From Methylobacterium sp. R2-1 (lineage in GTDB: Bacteria; Pseudomonadota; Alphaproteobacteria; Rhizobiales; Beijerinckiaceae), in assembly GCF_014191355.1 (NCBI RefSeq), contig NZ_JACHWM010000017.1, positions 62,001 to 126,000 on the forward strand: a stretch of DNA of 64,000 nt, given 5' to 3'. A program made the position numbers and the translations under genes. This document shows, in pieces, positions 19,483 through 26,633 of the stretch. The notes beneath the pieces are model-generated. The model had not been told where the DNA came from and ran no database searches. It saw only the letters and a list, made by a program, of their open reading frames with translations. Numbering within the stretch: position 1 is the stretch's first letter; the number at the start of each line of letters is the position of its first letter.

Positions 19483-20430
19483 ATGTTCCGTCTTGTCCAC
19501 CTCACCGACCCCCATGTCGGGCCGCTGCCGCGGCCGCGCCTGCGCCAGCTTCTCAGCAAGCGGGCGACCGGCTACGTGAACTGGCGGCGGGGCCGCGGGC
19601 GCCACCACGACATGGACCTGCTCGGTGCCCTCGTCGCCGATCTGCACGGCCAGGGTGCCGACCACGTCGCCTGCACGGGCGACCTGTGCAATCTCGGTCT
19701 TCCAGACGAGTGGGAGAGCGCCCGGCTCTTCCTGGAGGCGCTTGGACCGTCCGACCGGGTCAGCTTCGTGCCGGGCAACCACGACGCCTATGTCCGCGGC
19801 TCGCTGGAGGGGCTGCTTGCTGCCTGCGGGGGCTGGACGGAAGCCGATGACGGGCAGATCCGCCTCTTCCCCTACCTGCGGCGGCGCGGGCCGCTCGCCC
19901 TGGTCGGACTGTCCTCAGCGATCCCGACGAAGCCCTTCGTGGCGAGCGGGCGCCTCGGCCCGGTGCAGATCGAGGCGGCCGAGCGCCTGTTGCGCGACCT
20001 TGCGGCGGCGCCGGACCGGCCCTGCCGGGTGGTGATGATCCACCACCCGCCCCATCCGGGCGGAGCGGCCTCGGGACGGGAATTGAAGGACGCCGCCGCC
20101 TTCGCCGCGATGATCGGACGGGCCGGGGCCGATCTGATTCTGCATGGGCACAACCATGTCGGCACCGTGGCCCAGATCACCGGGCCGGAAGGACGGCCCG
20201 TGCCGGTGGTGGGCGCGCCCTCGGCCTCCGCACGCACGCTCCTCACGAACCGGCGCGCTTCCTACTACCTCTACACGGTCACGCCCGGTGCAAACGGCTT
20301 CCGGATCGCCGTGACCGAGCGTGGCCTCGACGCGGCGGGTGGCATCGGCGAGCTGTCGGGCTTCGACATCGAGATGCCGCCCGCGGACCGGATCGGAATC
20401 GTTCATCGGCGCCGCTTGCGCCGACCCTGA
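19483..20430 (+). CDS. Calcineurin-like metallophosphoesterase
   Basis: A 315-residue metallophosphoesterase. The metal-binding motifs come in order: LTDPHVG (D-x-H), CTGDLCNLG (G-D), FVPGNHDAY (G-N-H-D), VVMIHHPPHPG and LILHGHNHVG (G-H-x-H). These bind two metals and hydrolyse phosphoesters. The closest types are cytoplasmic CpdA/Icc-like and UDP-diacylglucosamine LpxH/LpxI-associated enzymes; the substrate is unknown. It is divergent from the DUF374-waaA-lpxK operon, so a lipid link is possible but unproven. The ATG at 19483 starts the conserved MFRLVHLTDPH. Confidence 0.85.
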   Translation: MFRLVHLTDPHVGPLPRPRLRQLLSKRATGYVNWRRGRGRHHDMDLLGALVADLHGQGADHVACTGDLCNLGLPDEWESARLFLEALGPSDRVSFVPGNHDAYVRGSLEGLLAACGGWTEADDGQIRLFPYLRRRGPLALVGLSSAIPTKPFVASGRLGPVQIEAAERLLRDLAAAPDRPCRVVMIHHPPHPGGAASGRELKDAAAFAAMIGRAGADLILHGHNHVGTVAQITGPEGRPVPVVGAPSASARTLLTNRRASYYLYTVTPGANGFRIAVTERGLDAAGGIGELSGFDIEMPPADRIGIVHRRRLRRP

Positions 20431-20451
20431 TTCCGCCCCGACCTTCTCCGG

Positions 20452-20928
20452 TCAGATCGCGCCCATCTTCGACAGGCCGCTGGCTCGGGGCAGCGGACGC
20501 AGCAGGCTCTTCACCTGCGAGAACGGCCGCGGCCGGTTGATCACTTCGTCGAGGCGCGACCACAGCGTCTTGGGCGAGAACGGCTTGGCGATGATCTCGT
20601 TGACGCCGAGCGCGATCGCCCGGTCGACGACGTTGCGGCGCGGCTGAGCCAGCATGAGGATGATCGGCACCGTCGGCGAGGGTGAGGTGGCGGGCGTGCG
20701 GGCAAGCCGGATGAACTCCTCGCCCGACAGGATTGCCAAATCCCAATCGATAATCGTGAGGTCTGGCTTGCTCTCGGCGAGCACGCCGAGCGCTTCCGCG
20801 CCGTCGGGCGCCTCAAGCACGCGCTTGATGCCGACGCGCATCAGCATGTCGCGCACGATGCGGCGGATGTAGAGGCTCTCGTCCACGACAAGGGCAGAGA
20901 GGTCCGGGAAAGTCGGAGTTGCGATCAT
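20452..20928 (-). CDS. Single-domain response regulator
   Basis: A 158-residue CheY-like receiver with no output domain. LVVDES (Asp16, Glu17) forms the acidic pocket, Asp61 in LTIIDWD is the likely phosphoacceptor, and the lysine in IIAKPFSP is conserved. The usual Thr/Ser after strand 4 is replaced: the stretch reads IILMLAQ, with Leu at that position, so the phosphorylation switch may be weak or altered. A 35-residue basic tail (VINRPRPFSQVKSLLRP) follows the domain. No histidine kinase is nearby. It is convergent with the phosphoesterase gene. Confidence 0.82.
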   Translation of the reverse strand: MIATPTFPDLSALVVDESLYIRRIVRDMLMRVGIKRVLEAPDGAEALGVLAESKPDLTIIDWDLAILSGEEFIRLARTPATSPSPTVPIILMLAQPRRNVVDRAIALGVNEIIAKPFSPKTLWSRLDEVINRPRPFSQVKSLLRPLPRASGLSKMGAI

Positions 20929-21309
20929 CGGCGGCCGGCGCCCGGTTCAGATCCGGAGCGTTTCGCGGCGAGTCTTACGCCCTGTCCGGTTTGCGTTTCC
21001 CTAAAGCGGCGTCGAACTGCGGGAATCATGCGCGAGAATCGTTCTGGTCTACTTCTCTTGCGTGCAAGCCAATCCGACGCTCACACCCTCCCAAAAGGGG
21101 TACGTACGCAGTTTCACCGCGAAAATGCGGAGCCCGGAGCACGGATCGGTTAGAAGATCCTTGCGGTATGGACGGGATTGCGTCAGACCTGAGGCATCGC
21201 TCCCGGTAGCCGCAGCCGGGGGGATGATAGTGCGGCGCGTCGGCTGTCTCGAGATAGCGCGCACGCGGTATTCGAGACTTGGCGGGCGGACGGTTTTTGC
21301 GAGCTTTCA
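20929..21309. other. Long leader or promoter region before the two-domain cold-shock gene
   Basis: About 380 bases between divergent genes, with no believable coding region. It must hold the promoters of the response regulator and of the cold-shock gene. A small inverted repeat, CTTGC-GT-GCAAG, is near 21057. A structured leader upstream of the cold-shock start, as in cspA mRNAs, is possible. There is no clear Shine-Dalgarno just before the ATG at 21310 (GCGAGCTTTCA). Confidence 0.4.
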
Positions 21310-22134
21310 ATGGGACGTGGTCGTGATTTCAGGGGGCCGCAGAAGCGCGGCTTCGACGAGGGTGGTGCCGAGCCGCGGTGGCCGGACGAACTGCCCCCCG
21401 GCGGCGGTGACCGCTTCGGCGGCGGCGGCGGTGGCAACCGCTTCGGTGGCGGTGGCGGCGGTGGTGGCGGCTTCGATCGCGGTCCGGCTCGCGCCCCGGC
21501 GGCCCCGTCGGGCCCGGAGCGTGACGCGACGGTGAAGTGGTTCAACAAGGAGAAGGGCTTCGGCTTCGTGGAGCTGGGCGATGGCTCCGGCGATGCCTTC
21601 CTTCACATCCGCGCGGTCGAAGCCGCCGGTCACGACGACCTCCTGCCCGGCACGCGTCTGATGGTTCAGACCGCTCAGGGGCAGAAGGGCCCGCAGGTCA
21701 CTGCGGTGACCAGCGTTGACACCTCTACGGCCGAGGCGGCTCCGCCCCGGCGCGAGGGCCCGCGCTTTGGCGGCGGTGGTGACCGCTTCAGCGGTGGCGG
21801 CGACCGGTTCGGCGGCGGTGGTGACCGCTTCAGCGGTGGCGGCGACCGGTTCGGCGGCGGTGGCCGTGATCGCTTCGGCGGCGGCGGTGGTGGCGGCGGT
21901 GGACGCTTCGCCTCCGGCCCATCTGTCGAGATGACCGGCACCGTGAAGTGGTACGACCCGGCTAAGGGCTTCGGGTTCGTCTCGGTGAACGACGGCGGCA
22001 AGGACGTGTTCGTCCATCGTTCCGCGCTCTCCCGCGCCGGTCTCGACTCCCTGGCCGAGGGCCAGCAGGTCACCCTCGGTGTCGTCGAGGGCCAGAAGGG
22101 CCGCGAAGCGTCGAGCATCACCGTCGAATACTGA
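21310..22134 (+). CDS. Two-domain cold-shock protein with Gly-rich linkers
   Basis: A 274-residue nucleic acid-binding protein with two cold-shock domains. The first (about 72-138) has TVKWFNKEKGFGFVELGDGSG and AFLHIRAVE, the second (about 207-273) TGTVKWYDPAKGFGFV and DVFVHRSAL; both keep the RNP1 and RNP2 aromatic residues that stack on single-stranded RNA/DNA. An N-terminal Gly-rich arm and a central linker of GGGGDRF and SGGGDRF units separate them. The linker resembles RGG-type disordered RNA-binding tails. Role: RNA chaperone or translation control, inferred. A strong terminator follows, so it is transcribed alone. Confidence 0.9.
   Translation: MGRGRDFRGPQKRGFDEGGAEPRWPDELPPGGGDRFGGGGGGNRFGGGGGGGGGFDRGPARAPAAPSGPERDATVKWFNKEKGFGFVELGDGSGDAFLHIRAVEAAGHDDLLPGTRLMVQTAQGQKGPQVTAVTSVDTSTAEAAPPRREGPRFGGGGDRFSGGGDRFGGGGDRFSGGGDRFGGGGRDRFGGGGGGGGGRFASGPSVEMTGTVKWYDPAKGFGFVSVNDGGKDVFVHRSALSRAGLDSLAEGQQVTLGVVEGQKGREASSITVEY
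21769..21852 (+). repeat. Perfect tandem repeat, 2 x 42 bp, in the cold-shock gene
   Basis: Two identical 42-base units, 21769-21810 and 21811-21852, encode GGGGDRFSGGGDRF each; a partial third copy follows. Identity at the DNA level indicates recent duplication or slippage, so linker length may vary between strains. Confidence 0.85.
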
Positions 22135-22160
22135 TCGACGCTACGAAGGAATGACGGAAG

Positions 22161-22189
22161 CGGCGGCCTCACGGCCGCCGTTTTCTTTT
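22161..22189 (+). terminator. Rho-independent terminator after the cold-shock gene
   Basis: Perfect 8-base stem CGGCGGCC (22161-22168) and GGCCGCCG (22173-22180) with loop TCAC, followed by TTTTCTTTT. It starts 27 bases after the stop codon. This is the clearest intrinsic terminator in the window. Confidence 0.92.
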
Positions 22190-22245
22190 GGCGCGAATGC
22201 CTCACGGACCGCCTCCGGTCAGCGGACGTCATGATGGGACAGGCG

Positions 22246-22491
22246 ATGCGTCGAACAGTGAGAGCGCTCGGACTGCTCCTCCTGAGTGCGGGACCGGCCG
22301 CAGCGGAGGATTTCACTGGCGTCTATGCCGGTGTGAATGCGGGCTGGGCGTTCGAGCGCGGTGGTCACCGCGATCCCTCGCCACCGGGAGCACCGGGCTC
22401 GGCGCGGCGAGACGAGGGGCTTCCGCCGAGCGTGGCGCGGATTCAGGAGCGACAGTCGCCGGCGCCGGGGCGTCAGGCCGAACGGCGCTGA
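22246..22491 (+). CDS. Short secreted protein with a porin-like first strand
   Basis: An 81-residue product. It has a signal peptide (RRTVRALGLLLLSAGPAAA, cleavage before ED), then DFTGVYAGVNAGWAFERGG, which looks like the first beta strand of Omp25/opacity-type outer membrane proteins (WTGFYVGVNAGY pattern). The remaining 45 residues are Pro/Arg/Ser-rich and show no barrel. It may be a true short secreted protein or the remnant of a truncated outer-membrane barrel gene. An ATG at 22231 is an alternative start. Confidence 0.5.
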   Translation: MRRTVRALGLLLLSAGPAAAEDFTGVYAGVNAGWAFERGGHRDPSPPGAPGSARRDEGLPPSVARIQERQSPAPGRQAERR

Positions 22492-22509
22492 CGCCGCCCG
22501 GGGGCTCAT

Positions 22510-23919
22510 TCAGCCATTCGGCGGGTAGCGCTCGGCCACCAGCTCATGGGCGAGGCGGGCGGTCTGCACCTCGCCGCCCTCCGGCCGGCCGGGCTTGGTG
22601 GAGGAATTCCAACCGTACAGATCGAAGTGCACATGGGCACGCGTCCGGCGCACAAAGCGGCGCAGGAATAGCGCCGCCGTAATCGCCCCAGCGAAGCCGC
22701 CGCCCGGCGCGTTGTTGAGGTCGGCGGTCTTCGAATCGAGCAAGGCCGCGTAGGGCGGGTGAAGCGGCATGCGCCAGACCGGATCGTTGACGCGCAGGCC
22801 CGCCTCCGCGACGGCGCTCGCCAGCCCCTCGTCCTCTGTGAAAAAGGCTGGCAGGTCGGGGCCGAGGGCAACGCGCGCCGCTCCGGTCAGCGTCGCGAAA
22901 TCGAGGATGAGGTCCGGCGACTCGACATCGGCCAGCGCCAGGGCGTCGGCGAGGATCAGGCGCCCCTCCGCGTCGGTGTTTCCGATCTCGACGGTGAGGC
23001 CGGCGCGCGACCGGATCACGTCGCCGGGGCGGAAGGCATCGCCAGCGATGGCGTTCTCGACGCTCGGCACGATCAGCCGCAGCCGCACGGGCAGGCCGGA
23101 GCCCATGATCATCTCGGCCGCCGCCATGGCCGCCGCGGCACCACCCATGTCCTTCTTCATCAGGAGCATGTTGGAGGCGGGCTTGATGTCGAGCCCGCCG
23201 GTGTCGAACACCACGCCCTTACCGACCAGCGTCACCCGCGGCGCGTCTTCGGCGCCCCAGGTCAGGTCGATCAGCCGGGGCGCCCTTGGCGAGGCCGCGC
23301 CGACCGCGTGGACGAGAGGAAATTCCTTTTCCAGCTCCGCGCCCATGGTCACGGCCACCGCCGCGCCGAACCGCTCGCCCAGGGCACGCATGGCGGCTTC
23401 CACCTCGGCCGGTCCGAGATCGTTGGCGGGCGTGTTGATGAGGTCACGCCCGGCCGCGACTGCGAGCGCGATCCGCTCAATCGCTGCCGCATCGACGTCC
23501 TTCGGGGCGACGAGGCGCGGGCGCGGCTCGCCCGGCTTCCGGTAGCGGTCGAACCGGTAGCTGCCGAGCAACCACGCCAGCGCCGCCTCACTCGGATCGA
23601 GCGCATCGCAGGGCTCGAGACGGTAATCGCCGGCGGGAAGGGCGCCCGGCAGCTTGCCGGCGAGAAACCGGTCGCGATGTCCTTCCTTCACCTCGCCGAG
23701 GCCGAGAAGCACGAGACCGAGCCCCCCGGCCTCGTCCGGAAGAAGCGCAACGCGGCCCGCCTTCGGGGCGAACCCGGTGGCGGCGGCAAATCCGCGTTGG
23801 AGCGGCGGCAGGGCAGCTTCGACCGCCTGCCATCCTTCCGCCGTCACGCAGCGGATCGGGACCGCGTCCGCGGCTGCATCGAGGAGGACGGTGCCGTGCC
23901 GAGTCGGGTCTGAGGTCAT
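22510..23919 (-). CDS. M17 family leucyl aminopeptidase
   Basis: A 469-residue cytoplasmic metallopeptidase removing N-terminal residues from peptides. The catalytic C-terminal domain carries VTLVGKGVVFDTGGLDIKP (first metal ligands and Lys), MLLMKKDMGGAAA (Lys, Asp) and the M17 signature NTDAEGRLILADAL (Asp, Glu, Arg). VRLRLIVPSVENAIAGDAFRPGD matches the family. The N-terminal macro-like domain (about 1-150) is divergent. It is somewhat shorter than E. coli PepA (503). It stands alone, divergent from a TPR lipoprotein gene. Substrate range is unknown. Confidence 0.93.
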   Translation of the reverse strand: MTSDPTRHGTVLLDAAADAVPIRCVTAEGWQAVEAALPPLQRGFAAATGFAPKAGRVALLPDEAGGLGLVLLGLGEVKEGHRDRFLAGKLPGALPAGDYRLEPCDALDPSEAALAWLLGSYRFDRYRKPGEPRPRLVAPKDVDAAAIERIALAVAAGRDLINTPANDLGPAEVEAAMRALGERFGAAVAVTMGAELEKEFPLVHAVGAASPRAPRLIDLTWGAEDAPRVTLVGKGVVFDTGGLDIKPASNMLLMKKDMGGAAAAMAAAEMIMGSGLPVRLRLIVPSVENAIAGDAFRPGDVIRSRAGLTVEIGNTDAEGRLILADALALADVESPDLILDFATLTGAARVALGPDLPAFFTEDEGLASAVAEAGLRVNDPVWRMPLHPPYAALLDSKTADLNNAPGGGFAGAITAALFLRRFVRRTRAHVHFDLYGWNSSTKPGRPEGGEVQTARLAHELVAERYPPNG

Positions 23920-23930
23920 GGAAAATAAGC

Positions 23931-23952
23931 TTAACCGGCCATTAGGGTTAAC
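23931..23952. promoter_or_regulatory. CtrA-like site between the aminopeptidase and TPR genes
   Basis: TTAACC (23931-23936) and GGTTAA (23946-23951) are inverted, and TTAA-N7-TTAG at 23931-23945 is one base off the CtrA consensus TTAA-N7-TTAA. It lies 11 bases upstream of the leftward aminopeptidase start and about 65 upstream of the rightward lipoprotein start. CtrA control is inference only. Confidence 0.35.
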
Positions 23953-24016
23953 GCTCTATCACCCCGCCATCGGTACGGCGCAAGCGCCGGACGGGACATC
24001 GGGGGGAGAGGACGAC

Positions 24017-24865
24017 ATGACCGGCATCTGCGGCAGGGCCACGAGCCAGCCTGGAACGGTCCGGACACGCCGCCTGCTCGCCTTGGCCCTGATCGGCCTC
24101 GGGCTCGCCGGGTGCCAAACCCGATCGCCGGAGACCACCGGCTCGATCAGTAGCCTCAACCCGTTCGGCAAGACTCGTTCCGAGCGCTCGCCTCGCGCCG
24201 AGGTCGAGGCCCTAGCGGAACGCTACAGCGCCGACCCGAGCGACGCGCGCAACGCGCTACGCTACGCCGCAGCACTCCGGGCGACCGACCAGAAATCCCA
24301 GGCGGTGGCGGTGCTGCAGCAACTGGCCCTGCGCAACCCGAAGGACAAGGCGGTGCTCGCCGCCTACGGCAAGAGCCTCGCCGATGCCGGCCGCTACCAG
24401 GAGGCCAACGAGGTTCTCCAGAACGCTCACAGCCCGGCCCAGCCCGATTGGCGGGTGCTCTCCGCGCAGGGGATGGTGGCGGACGAGACCGGCGACCACG
24501 CCCGGGCGCAGAGCCTCTACGACGCCGCCCTCAAGATCGCGCCGAACGAGCCGCGGGTGCTGTCGAACCTCGGCCTGTCCTACGCTCTCTCTCGCCGTCT
24601 CGATGAAGCCGAGACGACCATGCGCCTTGCCGTCACCCAGCCCAAGGCGGATGCCCGCGTGCGCCAGAACCTCGCCCTGGTGCTCGGCCTGAAGGGCCGC
24701 TACGACGAGGCGGAGCAGGTCCTCGCTCAGGATCTCGGCCCGGCCGAGGCGGCGGCCAACGTGCGGGAGTTGCGCGCCATGGCGTCCCGGCGCACAGCGC
24801 CGAAGACGGCCCAGGCACCGATCCACACACCGGGCCGGCAGCTCGCGCGGACGGCGATCCAGTAA
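24017..24865 (+). CDS. TPR-repeat lipoprotein (TadD-like)
   Basis: A 282-residue lipoprotein. The signal sequence (LLALALIGLGLAGC) ends in a lipobox with the acylated Cys near residue 33. A Ser/Arg-rich linker follows, then about five to six tetratricopeptide repeats (about 70-255), for example ALRATDQKSQAVAVLQQLAL and EPRVLSNLGLSYALSRRLDE. A lipoprotein with TPRs at the outer membrane resembles TadD of the Flp/Tad pilus and NlpI-like scaffolds. No other tad genes are present, so the pilus link is unproven. The start at 24017 follows GGGGGGAGAG. A CtrA-like site lies upstream. Confidence 0.8.
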   Translation: MTGICGRATSQPGTVRTRRLLALALIGLGLAGCQTRSPETTGSISSLNPFGKTRSERSPRAEVEALAERYSADPSDARNALRYAAALRATDQKSQAVAVLQQLALRNPKDKAVLAAYGKSLADAGRYQEANEVLQNAHSPAQPDWRVLSAQGMVADETGDHARAQSLYDAALKIAPNEPRVLSNLGLSYALSRRLDEAETTMRLAVTQPKADARVRQNLALVLGLKGRYDEAEQVLAQDLGPAEAAANVRELRAMASRRTAPKTAQAPIHTPGRQLARTAIQ

Positions 24866-25050
24866 GCAGAGGATCTTCGCCCTCCGACCTTGACGAATCC
24901 GGCATGTCTCCCCTATAGGCTCGCCACTCCCATAGGACTCCGCCGGTATCGATTGTCGCGAGGGTTCGACGCCCTCGGCGCGAGAGCCGTGTGGCATTGC
25001 CGAAACGCTTCAGCGCCGAGACCCGGCCTAACGTTGACAGGACTGTAACG

Positions 25051-25356
25051 ATGTCGCGTCGCTGCGAACTCACGGGCAAGGCCGTCCAGGTCGGTCACCT
25101 CGTGAGCCACTCGAACCGGAAGACCAAGTGCCGGTTCCTGCCGAACCTCTGCAACGTCACGCTGCAGTCGGATGCTCTCAACCGTCGCGTCCGTCTCCGC
25201 GTGACCGCCCACGCGCTCCGCTCGGTCGAGCACCGCGGCGGCCTCGACGCCTTCCTCATCAAGGCGCGCGAGATCGAGCTTTCGCAGACGGCACGCCTGC
25301 TCAAGCGCGACATCGAGAAGAAGATCGCCGAGACGGCGGCGCCCGCCGCCGCGTAA
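25051..25356 (+). CDS. rpmB: Large ribosomal subunit protein bL28
   Basis: A 101-residue ribosomal protein, longer than E. coli L28 (78) but typical of alphaproteobacteria. It starts [20 protein letters not shown] and has the conserved [13 protein letters not shown] and [20 protein letters not shown]. The C-terminal Lys/Ala extension is usual in the group. The ATG at 25051 begins the conserved domain; an earlier ATG at 24991 is in the leader. It is monocistronic, with a strong terminator after it. Confidence 0.97.
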   Translation: MSRRCELTGKAVQVGHLVSHSNRKTKCRFLPNLCNVTLQSDALNRRVRLRVTAHALRSVEHRGGLDAFLIKAREIELSQTARLLKRDIEKKIAETAAPAAA

Positions 25357-25408
25357 GCAGTTTGGGCCGGTTCGAGGCCCGAGCGTCTTCTCTCCAGTGA
25401 ATTGGAAG

Positions 25409-25444
25409 GCCATCGGATGCGCGGATTGCGCCCGGTGGCTTTTT
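25409..25444 (+). terminator. Rho-independent terminator of rpmB
   Basis: GCCATCGG (25409-25416) pairs with CCGGTGGC (25432-25439) with one G-T pair; an inner GCGC/GCGC stem (25419-25422, 25428-25431) extends it. TTTTT follows at 25440-25444. It lies about 50 bases after the stop codon. Confidence 0.85.
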
Positions 25445-25469
25445 CCGTTCGACAAGGCACAAGCGGCGG

Positions 25470-26399
25470 ATGACGGCGCTCACCCTCATCATCCCGATCT
25501 TCGGCCTCGTCCTGATCGGCTGGCTCGCCTCGCTCACCAAGATCATCTCCGAGCGGGTCGGCGACGGCCTGTCGGAATACGTCTTCTCCCTTGCGGTGCC
25601 GGCGCTGATCGTCTCGACGCTGACGCGGCCGGGCCTGTCGGGCGAGATCGCCTGGGGCTACTGGGCGAGCTATTTCGGGGGCGCGGCCATCGCCTGGGCC
25701 ACCGGCTCGCTGATCGGGCGCCGCACCGAGGGCGTGGACAGGCGCGGCGCCGTGCTGCACGGCTTTGCCGCGAGCCAGTCGAACACGGTCTTCGTCGGCG
25801 TGCCGATGATTCTCCAGGCCTATGGCGAGGCCGGAGCCTTTCCGCTCTTCATGCTGCTGGCCGTCCACCTTCCGCTGATGATGGGTGCGGCGACCTTCCT
25901 GATCGAATCGGAGGGCGAGCGGCCCTTGAGCCAGCGCCTCAAGGCGCTCGGCCTCGTTCTGGCGAAGAACCCGATCTTCCTGGCGCTCGCCGTCGGCATG
26001 GCGATGAAGGCCACCGGGCTCTCGCTCTCCGGCATCCCGAAGGCGCTGGTCGATTCGCTCGGCGGCTCGGCCTCGACCTGCGCGCTGATCGCGCTTGGCG
26101 CCGGTCTCACGCGCTACAAGGTGCTGCACGACCTGCCGGGTGCCAGCATGGTCGCGGCCTTGAAGCTCGGGCTGCACCCGCTCGCGGTCTACCTCCTGGC
26201 CTTCCACGTCTTCGCCATGCCGCCGGCCTATGCCGGCGTCGCCGTGCTGTTCGCGGCGATGCCGGTGGGCATCAACGCCTACCTGCTCGCCGCGCGCTAC
26301 AAGAGCGAGCAGGGCTTGGTCGCCGCCGCCGTGCTGGTCTCGACGCTCGCCGCGACCGCGACGACGATCGGCTGGCTGATGCTGCTCGGGCGCGGATGA
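25470..26399 (+). CDS. AEC-family (auxin efflux carrier type) transporter
   Basis: A 309-residue inner-membrane protein with about ten hydrophobic segments, starting LTLIIPIFGLVLIGWLASLT. The pattern of N-terminal helices, SNTVFVGVPMI with a broken helix, and MPVGINAYLLAARY in the C-terminal half is that of the AEC/BART permeases (PIN-like; bacterial members include MleP and MdcF, which carry malate or malonate). Substrate here is unknown. The start lies 25 bases after the rpmB terminator. The gene appears monocistronic. Confidence 0.85.
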   Translation: MTALTLIIPIFGLVLIGWLASLTKIISERVGDGLSEYVFSLAVPALIVSTLTRPGLSGEIAWGYWASYFGGAAIAWATGSLIGRRTEGVDRRGAVLHGFAASQSNTVFVGVPMILQAYGEAGAFPLFMLLAVHLPLMMGAATFLIESEGERPLSQRLKALGLVLAKNPIFLALAVGMAMKATGLSLSGIPKALVDSLGGSASTCALIALGAGLTRYKVLHDLPGASMVAALKLGLHPLAVYLLAFHVFAMPPAYAGVAVLFAAMPVGINAYLLAARYKSEQGLVAAAVLVSTLAATATTIGWLMLLGRG

Positions 26400-26422
26400 T
26401 TTTCGGAATTGGCTCGAACCAA

Positions 26423-26483
26423 CCCTCGCCCTCATCCTGAAGTGCCGAAGCTTAGCGCAAGCCTCGGAGGATGAGGGCGGGGG
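26423..26483. repeat. Dispersed palindromic (REP-like) element
   Basis: A long imperfect hairpin: CGCCCTCATCCT (26427-26438) pairs with AGGATGAGGGCG (26468-26479), and three more G-C pairs and a G-T pair extend the stem outwards. The loop contains AAGCTTAGCGCAAGC. CCCTCATCCTGA-type palindromes are common intergenic repeats in Methylobacterium and relatives. Lying just after the AEC stop, it may act as a transcript-end stabiliser. Confidence 0.6.
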
Positions 26484-26633
26484 ATGGGATGCTTGCTCGC
26501 AAGCAGGATCTCGCGTCGTCGGACAGGATGGCTGCGTTGACCCCGGCTCCCCCGCTCCATAGGTTGCCCGCTCTTGCGCCCCGGCCCGATCGGCCGGTGC
26601 GGCGCCCGTCCTGAACCCCGAAAAGCCCCTTCG

